From Rhabdothermincola_A sp041688815 (lineage in GTDB: Bacteria > Actinomycetota > Acidimicrobiia > Acidimicrobiales > Acidimicrobilacustridaceae), in NCBI GenBank assembly GCA_041688815.1, contig JBDNHK010000062.1, positions 1 through 61,458 of the forward strand: DNA of 61,458 nucleotides, written 5' to 3'. Under the pieces are notes generated by a model, which did not search any database, was not told the DNA's origin, and worked only from the letters and a program-made list of their open reading frames with translations. Below are positions 32,712 to 42,606 of the stretch, one piece after another. The translations under genes were made by a program, and so were the position numbers. How positions within the stretch are numbered: position 1 is the stretch's first letter; every line of letters begins with the position of its first letter.

Positions 32712-34246
32712 TGGGCCGAAAGATCCTGCTCGTGACCACCGACCAGATGCGCTACGACGCCATCGGGGCCAACGGCGGAACCATCGCCCGCACCCCGGTG
32801 ATCGACGCGCTGGCCGCCGAGGGCATCGCCTACGACCGGGCCAGCCCCCAAAACGTGGTGTGCATGCCGTCGAGGGCCACCATCGTGACCGGCCAGCACG
32901 TCGGCCACCACGGGGTCTGGATGAACGGCGTGCCGCTCCCCGTCGACTCTCCGGACGTGGCCGCCGTCCTGTCGGCCGCCGGGTACCGCACTGCGCTCAT
33001 CGGCAAGAGCCACTTCGAGCCCCTCCTCGACCCGTTCCTGCGCTTCGACGAGAACCGGCTGGCCGCCGAGGGCCGCACCGGGCCGAACCGGGGTTTCGAC
33101 CACATGGAGCTGGCCACCCACGGCGCCGTGGGCTCCAACCACTACGCCGCGTCGATGCGCGCCGAGCACCCCGAGGCCCTGGGCGGCTTCTTCCAGGTCC
33201 TCGGCCGAGACCTCGAGGTCAGCGGAGAAGGCGGGGGCGACACCGGGGCCCCTCAGGTGAAGCTCAACCCGATCGAGCGCGGCTGGTACCACACCGACTG
33301 GGTGGCCGATCGCACCATCGCGTGGCTCGACTCCCTCGACGACGACGCCGACTGGTTCTGCTGGATGAGCTTCCCCGACCCCCATCATCCGTGGGACCCA
33401 CCGGCGTCGGAGCGTTCGCGCGTCGACTGGCACGATCTCGACCTGCCCGACGGGTACGTGGCCGACCCGGCGACCCGGGAGGCGATCCTCGACGACCGCG
33501 GACGGCAGTGGAAGCTCTGGTACGACGGCACGCGGGTGAGCAACTACGAAGCACCGGCGAAGTGGGTGCCGGCCACGCTCACCCCCGACCAGGTGCGCGA
33601 GGTGAATGCCCTCACCCACGTGGAGAACGAACTGATCGACGAAGCCGTGGGACGAGTCATCGGCCGTATCGGCGAACGCGGATGGGGGGCCGACCTCGAC
33701 GTGGTGTTCACCACCGACCACGGCGAGTTCCAGGGTGACTTCGGGCTGCTGTTCAAGGGGCCGTACCACGTCGATTCGCTCATGCGGCTCCCGCTCGTGT
33801 GGCGCCCGGCGCCGAGCGCGGGGCCGACCCCGGCCCGGGTCGCCCGCCCGGTCGGCCTGGTCGACCTGGCCCCCACGTTCTGTGCCATCGCCGGCGTTCC
33901 CGTCCCCGACTGGATGGACGGTCGACCCCTCCCGATCGACGACGCCGACGCCGACGCCCGTGGCTTCGAGCGGGTGCTCACCGAATGGGACAGCCGTCAG
34001 CCCGACGGCACCGAGGTGCACCTGCGTACCATCACCCGCGACGGATGGGTGTGCACCACCTATCGGGCCGGCACGATGCACGACGGCACCGAGGGCGAGC
34101 TCTTCGATCTCGTGCACGACCCCCTCCAGCGGGTCAACCGCTGGGGCGACCCGGCCGTGGCTGGCCTTCGGGCCGACCTGCTGAGCGACCTGGCCGACCA
34201 TCTGATCGAGTCGCCCATGACGCTTCGCGTGGAGGCGCCCGTCTGA
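32711..34246 (+). CDS. Sulfatase (alkaline phosphatase superfamily, Cys-type)
   Basis: A 511-residue type I sulfatase. The metal-binding TTDQMRYD is near the N-terminus and C51-M-P-S-R is the formylglycine signature, so the enzyme needs a formylglycine-generating enzyme that is not in the window. TALIGKSHFEP carries the conserved Lys-His pair, DPHHPWDPP and FTTDHGEF supply further active-site residues. Lack of a signal peptide suggests a cytoplasmic location. It cleaves sulfate esters; choline-sulfatase-like and phosphonate monoester hydrolase-like enzymes share this shape. The start overlaps the SRPBCC stop. Confidence 0.92.
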   Translation: MGRKILLVTTDQMRYDAIGANGGTIARTPVIDALAAEGIAYDRASPQNVVCMPSRATIVTGQHVGHHGVWMNGVPLPVDSPDVAAVLSAAGYRTALIGKSHFEPLLDPFLRFDENRLAAEGRTGPNRGFDHMELATHGAVGSNHYAASMRAEHPEALGGFFQVLGRDLEVSGEGGGDTGAPQVKLNPIERGWYHTDWVADRTIAWLDSLDDDADWFCWMSFPDPHHPWDPPASERSRVDWHDLDLPDGYVADPATREAILDDRGRQWKLWYDGTRVSNYEAPAKWVPATLTPDQVREVNALTHVENELIDEAVGRVIGRIGERGWGADLDVVFTTDHGEFQGDFGLLFKGPYHVDSLMRLPLVWRPAPSAGPTPARVARPVGLVDLAPTFCAIAGVPVPDWMDGRPLPIDDADADARGFERVLTEWDSRQPDGTEVHLRTITRDGWVCTTYRAGTMHDGTEGELFDLVHDPLQRVNRWGDPAVAGLRADLLSDLADHLIESPMTLRVEAPV

Positions 34247-34265
34247 ACCCGGCCCGGTTGCGGCC

Positions 34266-35150
34266 TCACACCAGGTCGGCCAGCACCTCGAGCGTGGCGT
34301 CACGGTGGGCGAACGGCACCGCCACGAACTCGGTGGCGCCGGCCTCCATGATCCGCTCGATCCCGGCCCGGACGGTGCCGGCGTCGCCGACGATGGCCAC
34401 GTCGGCCGGGCCCTCGACCCCTTCGCGATCGAGCATGGCCCGGTAGGACGGCAGGAACCCGTACATCATGAAGTCCTCGGCGGCCTGGCTGCGGGCCGCG
34501 CCCTCGTCATCGGTGACGCACACCGGGAGGGCGCAGACGACGCGGGGGGCGGGGCGCCCGGCCTCGGCCGCGGCGGCGACGATGGTGGGAGCGATGTGCT
34601 CGGCGATGGTGGCCGGACCGGTCATCCAGGTCGCCGTGCCTTCGGCCATGCGGCCGGTGACGGTGAGCATCTGGGTGCCGAGCGCGGCCACCAGCACCGG
34701 CACCGGCGTCGCGTCGGGAATGTCGAGGGCCAGCTTGGCGGTGAGGGTCTCGCCCTCGAAGTCGACCGCCTCCCCCCGCACCAGGGGCAGCAGGATCGAG
34801 AGGTACTCGCGCAGGTGTCGTACCGGCTTCTGCCACGACAGGCCGAGCATCCCCTCGATGACCAACTGATGCGACAGGCCGATGCCGAGGGTGAACCGAC
34901 CGCCCGACACCTGCTGGAGGGTCAGGGCCTGGGCGGCCAGCATCATGGGGTGGCGGGGGAAGGTGGGCACGACCCCCGTGGCGAGCTCGATGCCCGGTAC
35001 CTCGTGGGCGGCGACGGTCAGGCCGGTGATGGTGTCGAAGCCGAAGATCTGGGGCACACAGATCGACGTGAAGCCGGCGGCGGCGGCGGCGCGGGTGTGC
35101 TCGACGAGCTCGGCGACGGTGCGGGGTTGACTGAAGACGCCGAGACGCAC
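34266..35150 (-). CDS. LLM class (F420-dependent-type) oxidoreductase
   Basis: A 294-residue luciferase-like TIM-barrel protein. TSICVPQIFGFDTIT, ELATGVVPTFPRHPMMLAAQALTL and RFTLGIGLSHQLVIEG are typical of the F420-dependent branch common in actinobacteria. The C-terminal region with GDAGTVRAGIERIMEAGATEF is the usual closing block. GAGGAG lies before the GTG start at 35150. The substrate is unknown; these enzymes reduce or oxidise varied organics with F420. It appears as a single-gene unit convergent with the sulfatase. Confidence 0.9.
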   Translation of the reverse strand: MRLGVFSQPRTVAELVEHTRAAAAAGFTSICVPQIFGFDTITGLTVAAHEVPGIELATGVVPTFPRHPMMLAAQALTLQQVSGGRFTLGIGLSHQLVIEGMLGLSWQKPVRHLREYLSILLPLVRGEAVDFEGETLTAKLALDIPDATPVPVLVAALGTQMLTVTGRMAEGTATWMTGPATIAEHIAPTIVAAAAEAGRPAPRVVCALPVCVTDDEGAARSQAAEDFMMYGFLPSYRAMLDREGVEGPADVAIVGDAGTVRAGIERIMEAGATEFVAVPFAHRDATLEVLADLV

Positions 35151-35246
35151 AGTGATCTCCTCATCGGTTCGGGCAGGCGCAGGCGCCCCGCCTCGTGAGG
35201 GGCCGACCCTACCGAGTCGGGGCGACCGGAAACGGACCGATCTGGT

Positions 35247-35666
35247 TCACTCGTCGCCGCGGACCGGGCCTCGGTCGCGCTTACGGGCCGCCTGCTGGCG
35301 TTTGGCGTTCAGGCGGGCCTCGACTGCCCCTCTGCGGGGCCGGGTCGGTCGACGGGGGGGCGCGGTCCGCAACGCCGCCGCCAACGTTCGGCGCAGCCGT
35401 TCGGCCGCCAGGTGGCGGTTGCGGAGCTGCGACCGCTGGTCGTCGGCGCCGGCGCTGACCACTGGTCCCAGCTGTTCGAGCAGTCGGTCCCGGTCCGCCG
35501 GGCGCAGCGACGTCGAGGCGTTCACGTCGAAGCGCACCTCGGCCCGGGTGTGGGCGCGGTTGGCGTGTTGGCCCCCCGGTCCTCCGCTGGGCCCGAACCG
35601 CCATTCGAGCTCCCGCCACGGGATACGCACGGCCGCCGACACCACGAGCTCGTCCTCGGCCGACAC
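35247..35666 (-). CDS. arfB: Alternative ribosome-rescue factor ArfB (peptidyl-tRNA hydrolase)
   Basis: A 139-residue single-domain release-factor-like protein with the catalytic GGQ loop (SGGPGGQHANRAHTR) and a basic C-terminal tail rich in Lys/Arg (NAKRQQAARKR) that enters the empty mRNA channel. The size and tail distinguish ArfB from full-length RF1/RF2. It frees stalled ribosomes lacking a stop codon. The GTG at 35666 is the first good start; the open frame runs further upstream without homology. Divergent from the DUF6457 gene by 24 bases. Confidence 0.88.
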   Translation of the reverse strand: MSAEDELVVSAAVRIPWRELEWRFGPSGGPGGQHANRAHTRAEVRFDVNASTSLRPADRDRLLEQLGPVVSAGADDQRSQLRNRHLAAERLRRTLAAALRTAPPRRPTRPRRGAVEARLNAKRQQAARKRDRGPVRGDE

Positions 35667-35690
35667 AAGCGCGAAGCCTACGCTCGCCCC

Positions 35691-35909
35691 ATGACCGGAT
35701 CCGAGTGGATTGCCCTGTTCGCCGAGCGCCTCGGCCTCCCCCCCCTCGACGAAGCCACGATGGAAGCGCTCCTGGAGCTGGCCAGCGTGGCCGCCCACTC
35801 GTCGGAGCGTCTGGCCGCGCCGCTGGCCTGCCACCTGGTCGGCGTCGCCGGGTTGGCCCCGGTCGAGGCCCTGGCCCTGGCCCGAGAGGTGGCACCCGCC
35901 GCCCCGTGA
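35691..35909 (+). CDS. DUF6457 domain protein
   Basis: A 72-residue helical protein: EWIALFAERLGLPPLDEAT, LLELASVAAHSSERLAAPL and ACHLVGVAGLAPVEALALAR. This matches the small DUF6457 domain, seen alone or fused to MobA-type molybdopterin proteins in actinobacteria. The role is unknown. No molybdenum cofactor gene is near. The ATG at 35691 is close to the ArfB start on the other strand, so they share a very short control region. Confidence 0.75.
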   Translation: MTGSEWIALFAERLGLPPLDEATMEALLELASVAAHSSERLAAPLACHLVGVAGLAPVEALALAREVAPAAP

Positions 35910-35931
35910 CCACTCGACGAACGACGACCAC

Positions 35932-36210
35932 TCACCCGCCGGGCTCGTGGGCGCCCCCGCGGCGGCGGCGCAGACCGGCGTCACGTAGCCGGCGAACCAG
36001 TTCGCGGCCATCCACGGCCACCGCGCCCAGGGCGAGTGCATCACCCCGGACCTCCTCGGGAACGTCGTAGTGGTCACTGTGGAAGGCTCGGGGTGGCAGT
36101 CCCAGCCGTTCGGCGAACACGTGGAGCTCGTCGTAGCTGGAGTCGCTCACGAGATGGGCCCACTTCCGGCCCCGCCAGGTCCACACAGCCCGGTCGACCA
36201 GGATGGTCAC
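35932..36210 (-). CDS. DUF4031 domain protein
   Basis: A 92-residue protein from the GTG at 36210. ILVDRAVWTWRGRKWAHLVSD and YDELHVFAERLGLPPRAFHSDHYDVPE are the diagnostic DUF4031 sequence. The family is small and widespread in actinobacteria, with no known function; conserved His and Asp residues suggest metal binding. The start overlaps the gluQ stop (GTGA), making it the last gene of a four-gene operon. Confidence 0.82.
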   Translation of the reverse strand: MTILVDRAVWTWRGRKWAHLVSDSSYDELHVFAERLGLPPRAFHSDHYDVPEEVRGDALALGAVAVDGRELVRRLRDAGLRRRRGGAHEPGG

Positions 36211-37175
36211 GAAGGCTCGCTCATCCGATGCGCCGAACCAGGGTCGGCCTCGGCCACCAGTCCGGCGGGCAGGAGCCACGCATCATGCGGCAACCGGTCG
36301 GGGTCGAACCGGGCCAGCAACGCCGACAGGTCGACCGGCTCACCCGCCTCGGCCAGGCCGAGGGATTCAGCCAGGAGCGACAGCACCACCCCGGGGCGCC
36401 GGCCGGCTCGGGCCTGATCTTCGAGCGACACCGAGCCGTGACGCTTGGCCAGCCGCTCGCCGTCCGGGCCGAGCACGAGGGGGACGTGGGCGTACGCCGG
36501 TCGGTCGAAGCCGAGCCACTGGCCGAGCAGTACCTGTCGCGGGGTGGTGGTCAGAAGGTCGTCGCCGCGCACGACCTCACCGATCTCCTCGTCGGCGTCG
36601 TCGACGACGACGGCCAGGTTGTAGGCCGGCGTGCCGTCGGCGCGACGGATGACGAAGTCATCGACAACCCCTCGACAGGCGCCGGCCAGACGGTCGACGA
36701 ACCCCACGTCGACACCGTCGGCCCGCAGTCGCAGGGCGCCGCGACGTCCCTCTCCTTCACGGGCGGCCCGACCGGCACGGTCGAGACGCGAACAGGTACC
36801 CGGGTACGCGCCGTCCGGTCGGTGGCCGTGGGGAGCGGAGGCGGCGGCGGCGATCTCGGCCTGGACCTCCCGGCGCGTGCATTAGCACGGGTAGGTACGA
36901 CCATCGGCCACGAGGCGCTCGATGATCTCGCCGTGGCGGTCCCGGCCATCGGACTGACGCCTGACGGGTCCGTCGTGGTCGAGGCCGAGGGCGGTGAGGT
37001 CGGCCCGGGCGGAGGCCTCGTGCTCGGGGCGGGCGCCCGCCTCGTCGAGGTCCTCGATCCTCAAGCGGAAGCGGCTGCCGTCACCGCGGGCGAAGAGCCA
37101 GGCGACCAGAGCGGTGCGCAGGTTGCCGAGGTGCAGTGGCCCGGTCGGGCTCGGGGCGAATCGACCGTCGGGCAC
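36207..37175 (-). pseudogene. gluQ: gluQ (glutamyl-Q tRNA-Asp synthetase) with one in-frame TAA
   Basis: A 323-codon frame complete except for TAA at 36882-36884. From the GTG at 37175 it encodes FAPSPTGPLHLGN (the HIGH-type motif), RIEDLDEAG, then YPC-stop-CTRREV. GluQ enzymes have a C-x-C zinc motif here, with tyrosine or tryptophan between the cysteines, so the stop falls between two zinc ligands. The remaining ligands (YPGTC) and the KMSKS-like GERLAKRHG are intact downstream. The enzyme glutamylates queuosine on tRNA-Asp, or acts as a short GluRS. Spacing to ParA (5 bases) and DUF4031 overlap remain intact, so the lesion is recent, a sequencing error, or is read through. Confidence 0.8.
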
Positions 37176-37180
37176 GGTGC

Positions 37181-37927
37181 TCAGAGTCGCGCCGTGATCT
37201 CGGTCCAGAGCGCGGCGAAGGCCTTGGCCGACCGACTGGACGGAGCGAAGGCGGCGACCGGCCCGCGATGCACCCCCATGCGTTCCACGTCGGTGGCCGA
37301 TGGCACCTGCGTCGACAGCAGCTCGGGCCACTTCGACCGGAGATCCTCGACCTGTTCGCGATGCAACCGTTTGCGGGCATCGACCATCGAGAAGAAGCCG
37401 AGGATCCGGAGCTTCTTCACGACGTCGGGGTTGTCGGCCACGAAGGCCTCGAGCTGGTCGAAGGTGCGCGCCGAGAGAGTGGTAGGGACCACCGGGACGA
37501 TGAGCGCGTCGGAGGCCCGAAAGACCGCCTCCGACGCCAGCGAGATGCTGGGCGGGCAGTCGAGGAACACGTAGTCGTAGTCACCCCGAAGGGGCGCCAG
37601 CAGCTTGCCCAGCCGCCCCAGCGGCTTCTTGGCCTCGTCGAGAAGCAGGTCGAGGTTGCGATACGAGAAGTCGGCAGGAACCAGGTCGAGGTTGTCGAAG
37701 TCGGTGCCCTTGATGGCCCGATCGAGCTCACGCCGACCTTGCACCAGAGCTTCCCCCCCTCCCTTCACCTTGGGCTTGACCCGGAAGTAGAAGGTGGCGG
37801 CGCCTTGCGGGTCGAGGTCCCACACCAGGACGCGGTGACCTTCCGAGGCGGCGCGATGGGCGAGGTTGACCGCCGCGGCGGTCTTCCCCACCCCGCCCTT
37901 GATGTTGTAGGTCGCAAGGATCTTCAC
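37181..37927 (-). CDS. ParA/MinD-family ATPase (orphan)
   Basis: A 248-residue deviant Walker-A ATPase: KGGVGKTAAAVNLA (K10, K15), VLVWDLDPQGAATFYF (Walker A' and switch), and VFLDCPPSISLASEAV. This is the ParA/Soj layout without an N-terminal DNA-binding domain. No parB gene follows; it lies between CYTH/CHAD and gluQ. Rather than chromosome segregation it may position a cargo such as polyphosphate granules, which CHAD proteins bind; that is inference. The GTG start overlaps the preceding stop. Confidence 0.9.
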   Translation of the reverse strand: MKILATYNIKGGVGKTAAAVNLAHRAASEGHRVLVWDLDPQGAATFYFRVKPKVKGGGEALVQGRRELDRAIKGTDFDNLDLVPADFSYRNLDLLLDEAKKPLGRLGKLLAPLRGDYDYVFLDCPPSISLASEAVFRASDALIVPVVPTTLSARTFDQLEAFVADNPDVVKKLRILGFFSMVDARKRLHREQVEDLRSKWPELLSTQVPSATDVERMGVHRGPVAAFAPSSRSAKAFAALWTEITARL

Positions 37928-39492
37928 CCGTCAGTGTCCTCCGGGATGTCGATGAGCCGGCGAAACACTCGCCGGATGTCGGGATGGTCGAACGTCGCGA
38001 AGCGTTCTGCGAAGCGGTGGCGAGCGGTCCGACCGCGGTCATCGAGGTGCTCGACGACCCCTCCCATGGCCAGAAGCGTCGCCGCGGCCACGTCGCCGCG
38101 GGCGAGGAGGGCATCGGCGAACCCGGCGAGGGCCACGGCCTGCACCTCGGTGTCCTGGAACTCGCCCAGGCAGTCCTGCAGCCCCTTCAGGGCCTTGACC
38201 GCCATGGCCACCTGCTGAGGATCGAGCAACGACCCGAAGCACTCGAGCAGGTAGCGGAGGCGCTTGGCGTCCTTGCGCAGGTCGTGCAGGGCCTCCGCCA
38301 GCGAGCCCTCGTCGATGCGTCGACCGTCACGGACGACGCGCTTCCAGGCCTTGGCCAGCCGCTGCGCCGCCACCAGGTTCCCTCGTTCGTTGGCCTCCGG
38401 CCCGGTTTCGACCCAGGGCCCTTCGAGGAAGTCCGGCCATTGCTCCACCAGGCTGGCGTAGCGATCCGAGGCCAGATCGGCCACGAGTTGCTCGTGGCTG
38501 CGCCGCTGTCGATCGATCAGCAGATCACGGAGCGGGGAGAGATCAGCGGCGCGCTCCGGTGGCAGCGTGGCCATCAGGGCGGGGAGGTCGAGGAGATGAA
38601 CATCGGCGTCGCGGGTGGGGGTGGTGATGTCACCCAGCCACTTGAACTCGCCCCGCCACCGATCGCGGGCATCGGGCGCCAGCACGTCGACACCCTCCTG
38701 GAGCACGCTGCGGGTACGCCGCACCGCCACCCGGAAGTCGTGAAGGAACTCGCTGTCGGCGTCGGTCCGGGTCCCTTCGAGGTTGTCGGTCATGGTGGCG
38801 TTGAGGGTGACGAGGACCGTGCGCCACGCCGTCTCGGCATCGGCGTTGCGGTCGAGGGCCAAGCGCAGCTTCGAGCTGAGGTAGGCGGGAGAGCCGAGGG
38901 CCTGACGGGCCAGGTCGACCAGCGGCAACGGCAGCGGGCGGAGGGTGACCTGGGCCGCCAACAGCTCCCCGAGCGCGGTGGCCTCACGCCCATAGCCGCG
39001 AACCGGGAGGAGCTCGACGACCGAGGGGAGAGGGGCGCGACCCAACGGTGTGCTGTGGTCGAGCAGCACCCGAACGGTGGTCTTTCCCTCACCATCGAGC
39101 AACACCAGCGTGGTGAGTCGGCTCATCACCTCGGCCTGGGCGACGAGGGCCCGCATCTCGATGAGGTCGGCGAGACGTCGGCTACCAGACGCATCGGGTA
39201 GGTCGGAGGCGAACCTCGGTGGATCGGCTCCCACCGTCAGTTCGACAGCCGCGAGGGAGTCGCCCGAGACCACCGAGGTCCACAACAGGGTGGACGCCTT
39301 TCGTCCCCGTACCGGGGTGCGAATCTCCAGCGTCGTGCCCGTCGCCCCCAACCGGCCATCGGGGGTGTCGAGGAAGACCCGGCGGGCCGCGACACTGGCC
39401 ACGGCGACGAGGCCGGCCCGCTCGGCGACCGCAGCCAACAGGGCCTCGGGGTCGCCGTCGGCCACGACCTCGAAGCGCTGGAGCTCGCTCAA
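37924..39492 (-). CDS. CYTH and CHAD domain protein
   Basis: About 522 residues. The N-terminal half (1-210) has CYTH-type features (RVFLDTPDGRLGATGTTLEIR, and STLLWTSVV) of triphosphate-binding enzymes, though the usual ExExK motif is degenerate. The C-terminal half is a CHAD helical domain (FLHDFRVAVRRTRSVLQ, HDLRKDAKRLRYLLECF), rich in Arg/Lys/His residues that bind polyphosphate. TTG 39492 is preferred to TTG 39498 because AAAGGG is then at optimal spacing. Probably a polyphosphate-binding protein, co-transcribed with the ParA-like gene. Confidence 0.85.
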   Translation of the reverse strand: MSELQRFEVVADGDPEALLAAVAERAGLVAVASVAARRVFLDTPDGRLGATGTTLEIRTPVRGRKASTLLWTSVVSGDSLAAVELTVGADPPRFASDLPDASGSRRLADLIEMRALVAQAEVMSRLTTLVLLDGEGKTTVRVLLDHSTPLGRAPLPSVVELLPVRGYGREATALGELLAAQVTLRPLPLPLVDLARQALGSPAYLSSKLRLALDRNADAETAWRTVLVTLNATMTDNLEGTRTDADSEFLHDFRVAVRRTRSVLQEGVDVLAPDARDRWRGEFKWLGDITTPTRDADVHLLDLPALMATLPPERAADLSPLRDLLIDRQRRSHEQLVADLASDRYASLVEQWPDFLEGPWVETGPEANERGNLVAAQRLAKAWKRVVRDGRRIDEGSLAEALHDLRKDAKRLRYLLECFGSLLDPQQVAMAVKALKGLQDCLGEFQDTEVQAVALAGFADALLARGDVAAATLLAMGGVVEHLDDRGRTARHRFAERFATFDHPDIRRVFRRLIDIPEDTDG

Positions 39493-39554
39493 CCGCAACC
39501 CTTTCGCCGACAGGAACGGCCGAGACTACCGGCGACGTCGCCGGCCAGTGTCGG

Positions 39555-40988
39555 TCAGAGGGACGAGGAGTGGATCACCACCAAGCGCTCCTCGGTCATC
39601 TCCCGCGCCGCCCAGGCTGGGCCTTCGCGGGTGTTGCCCGAGTCGCGCAGGCCCCCGTAGGGCATCTGATCGGCCCGCCAGGTCGGGACCTCGTTGATCA
39701 TCACCCCGCCGTAGTCGAGGGTGCGCGCCGCCAGCATGGCGGCGTCGAGGTCGGCGGTGAAGATGCCGGCCTGGAGCCCGTAGCGCGAGTCGTTGGCCAG
39801 ACGGAGGGCTTCGCTCAACTCGTCGTAGGCCTGCACCCCGACGACCGGGCCGAACACCTCGGTGCGGCACACCTCCATCTCGGGCCGAACTCCCGACAGC
39901 ACGGTGGGCCGCAGCAGCCCGTCGACGCCCTTGCCGCCACCGGCGGCAACGATGGCCCCTTCGGCCACGGCCTGCTCAATCCACGTATTCACCCGCTCCG
40001 TCTCGCCCGGGTTGATGAGGGCGCTCACCTGGGTGGCGTCGTCGGCCGGGTCGCCCACGACGAGCTCGCCCACGCGAGCGGCGAGGAGCTCGACGAAGTC
40101 GGCGGCCACGGACGAGTGCACGAAGACGCGCTGCACGGAGATGCACGACTGGCCGGCGAATGAAGTGGCCGCGAATGCGGCCTTGGCCGCCACCAGTTCG
40201 AGATCGGCCGAAGGCTCCACGATGAGAGGGGCGTTGTTGCCCAGCTCCAGCCCCACCCGCTTGTGCGGAACCTTGGCCCGGATGCCCCAGCCGACCGGCG
40301 GTGAGCCGGTGAAGGTGATCATGGCGACGTCGGGATGCTCGACCAGATGGTTCGCCGTCGAACCACCGGTGGTGACCACGTTGAGCCACCCGGCGGGGAG
40401 ACCGCACTCGTCGAGCAACATGCCGGCCAGGGCCAGCGCCGACAACGGCGTGGCCGACGCCGGCTTGAGGACGACCGGGCACCCGGCGGCGATGGCCGGA
40501 CCCAGCTTGTGGACCACCAGGTTCACGGGGAAGTTGAAGGGCGAGATGGCGGCGACCACACCGATCGGGACCCGCATCACGAATCCCAGCTTGTGCTCTC
40601 CGGCCGCGGACGCGTCGAGAGGGATGGTTTCACCGGTGAGCGTGCGGGCGATGGCGGCGGAGAAGCGGAAGGTGTCGACGGCCCGGCTCACCTCGACCCG
40701 GGCGGTAGCGATCGGCTTGGCGGCCTCGGCGGTGATGCGCTGGGCGAACTCCTCGTGCCGGGCGGCGAGCCGCATGGCGGCCGCATCGAGGATCTCGGCG
40801 CGCTGCCACGCCGGTAGCGGGCCGGCGTCGCGTCGGGTCACCGCCGCGGCCACTGCGGCGTCGATGTGGGCCTCGGTGCCGACCGGCACCCGGCCCACCT
40901 CACGCCCGTCGTAGGGCGAGCACACCACCGAGACTTCGTCGGTGGTCACCGCGTCGGATCCGATGAGCATGGGAGTCACGTCAGCCAC
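39555..40988 (-). CDS. NAD(P)-dependent aldehyde dehydrogenase
   Basis: A 477-residue ALDH. AISPFNFPVNLVVHKLGPA is the cofactor-binding region, FTGSPPVGW the glycine motif, ELGNNAPLIV carries the glutamate (normally ELGG) and FAGQSCISVQRV the catalytic cysteine. The C-terminal VPTWRADQMPYGGLRDSG groups it with lactaldehyde/glyceraldehyde-type enzymes. It follows mmsA by 15 bases in the same direction, with AAGGAG before the GTG, so the two are co-transcribed. A likely substrate is a small oxo-acid aldehyde from amine breakdown; this is inferred. Confidence 0.9.
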   Translation of the reverse strand: MADVTPMLIGSDAVTTDEVSVVCSPYDGREVGRVPVGTEAHIDAAVAAAVTRRDAGPLPAWQRAEILDAAAMRLAARHEEFAQRITAEAAKPIATARVEVSRAVDTFRFSAAIARTLTGETIPLDASAAGEHKLGFVMRVPIGVVAAISPFNFPVNLVVHKLGPAIAAGCPVVLKPASATPLSALALAGMLLDECGLPAGWLNVVTTGGSTANHLVEHPDVAMITFTGSPPVGWGIRAKVPHKRVGLELGNNAPLIVEPSADLELVAAKAAFAATSFAGQSCISVQRVFVHSSVAADFVELLAARVGELVVGDPADDATQVSALINPGETERVNTWIEQAVAEGAIVAAGGGKGVDGLLRPTVLSGVRPEMEVCRTEVFGPVVGVQAYDELSEALRLANDSRYGLQAGIFTADLDAAMLAARTLDYGGVMINEVPTWRADQMPYGGLRDSGNTREGPAWAAREMTEERLVVIHSSSL

Positions 40989-41003
40989 AAAGCACTCCTT
41001 GAG

Positions 41004-42524
<1,521 letters not shown>

Positions 42525-42536
42525 TCTTTCAGTGTG

Positions 42537-42551
42537 CCACTGATTCCTTTG
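42537..42551. promoter_or_regulatory. Operator candidate in the mmsA/amine oxidase intergenic region
   Basis: CCACTGATTCCTTTG agrees with the palindrome found at 51913 at the core ((G)GA-W-TCC, TTG) and matches the consensus CAAYGGAWTCCRTTG at 12 of 15 positions. On the mmsA strand it lies between TTGGTG (-35-like) and CACACT (-10-like), a site where a repressor would block polymerase. Confidence 0.5.
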
Positions 42552-42606
42552 TCACCAAGCGGCTGCACCGCGGTTTCGGTCGTCTCGCCCGTCCAGGGCA
42601 TCTACC

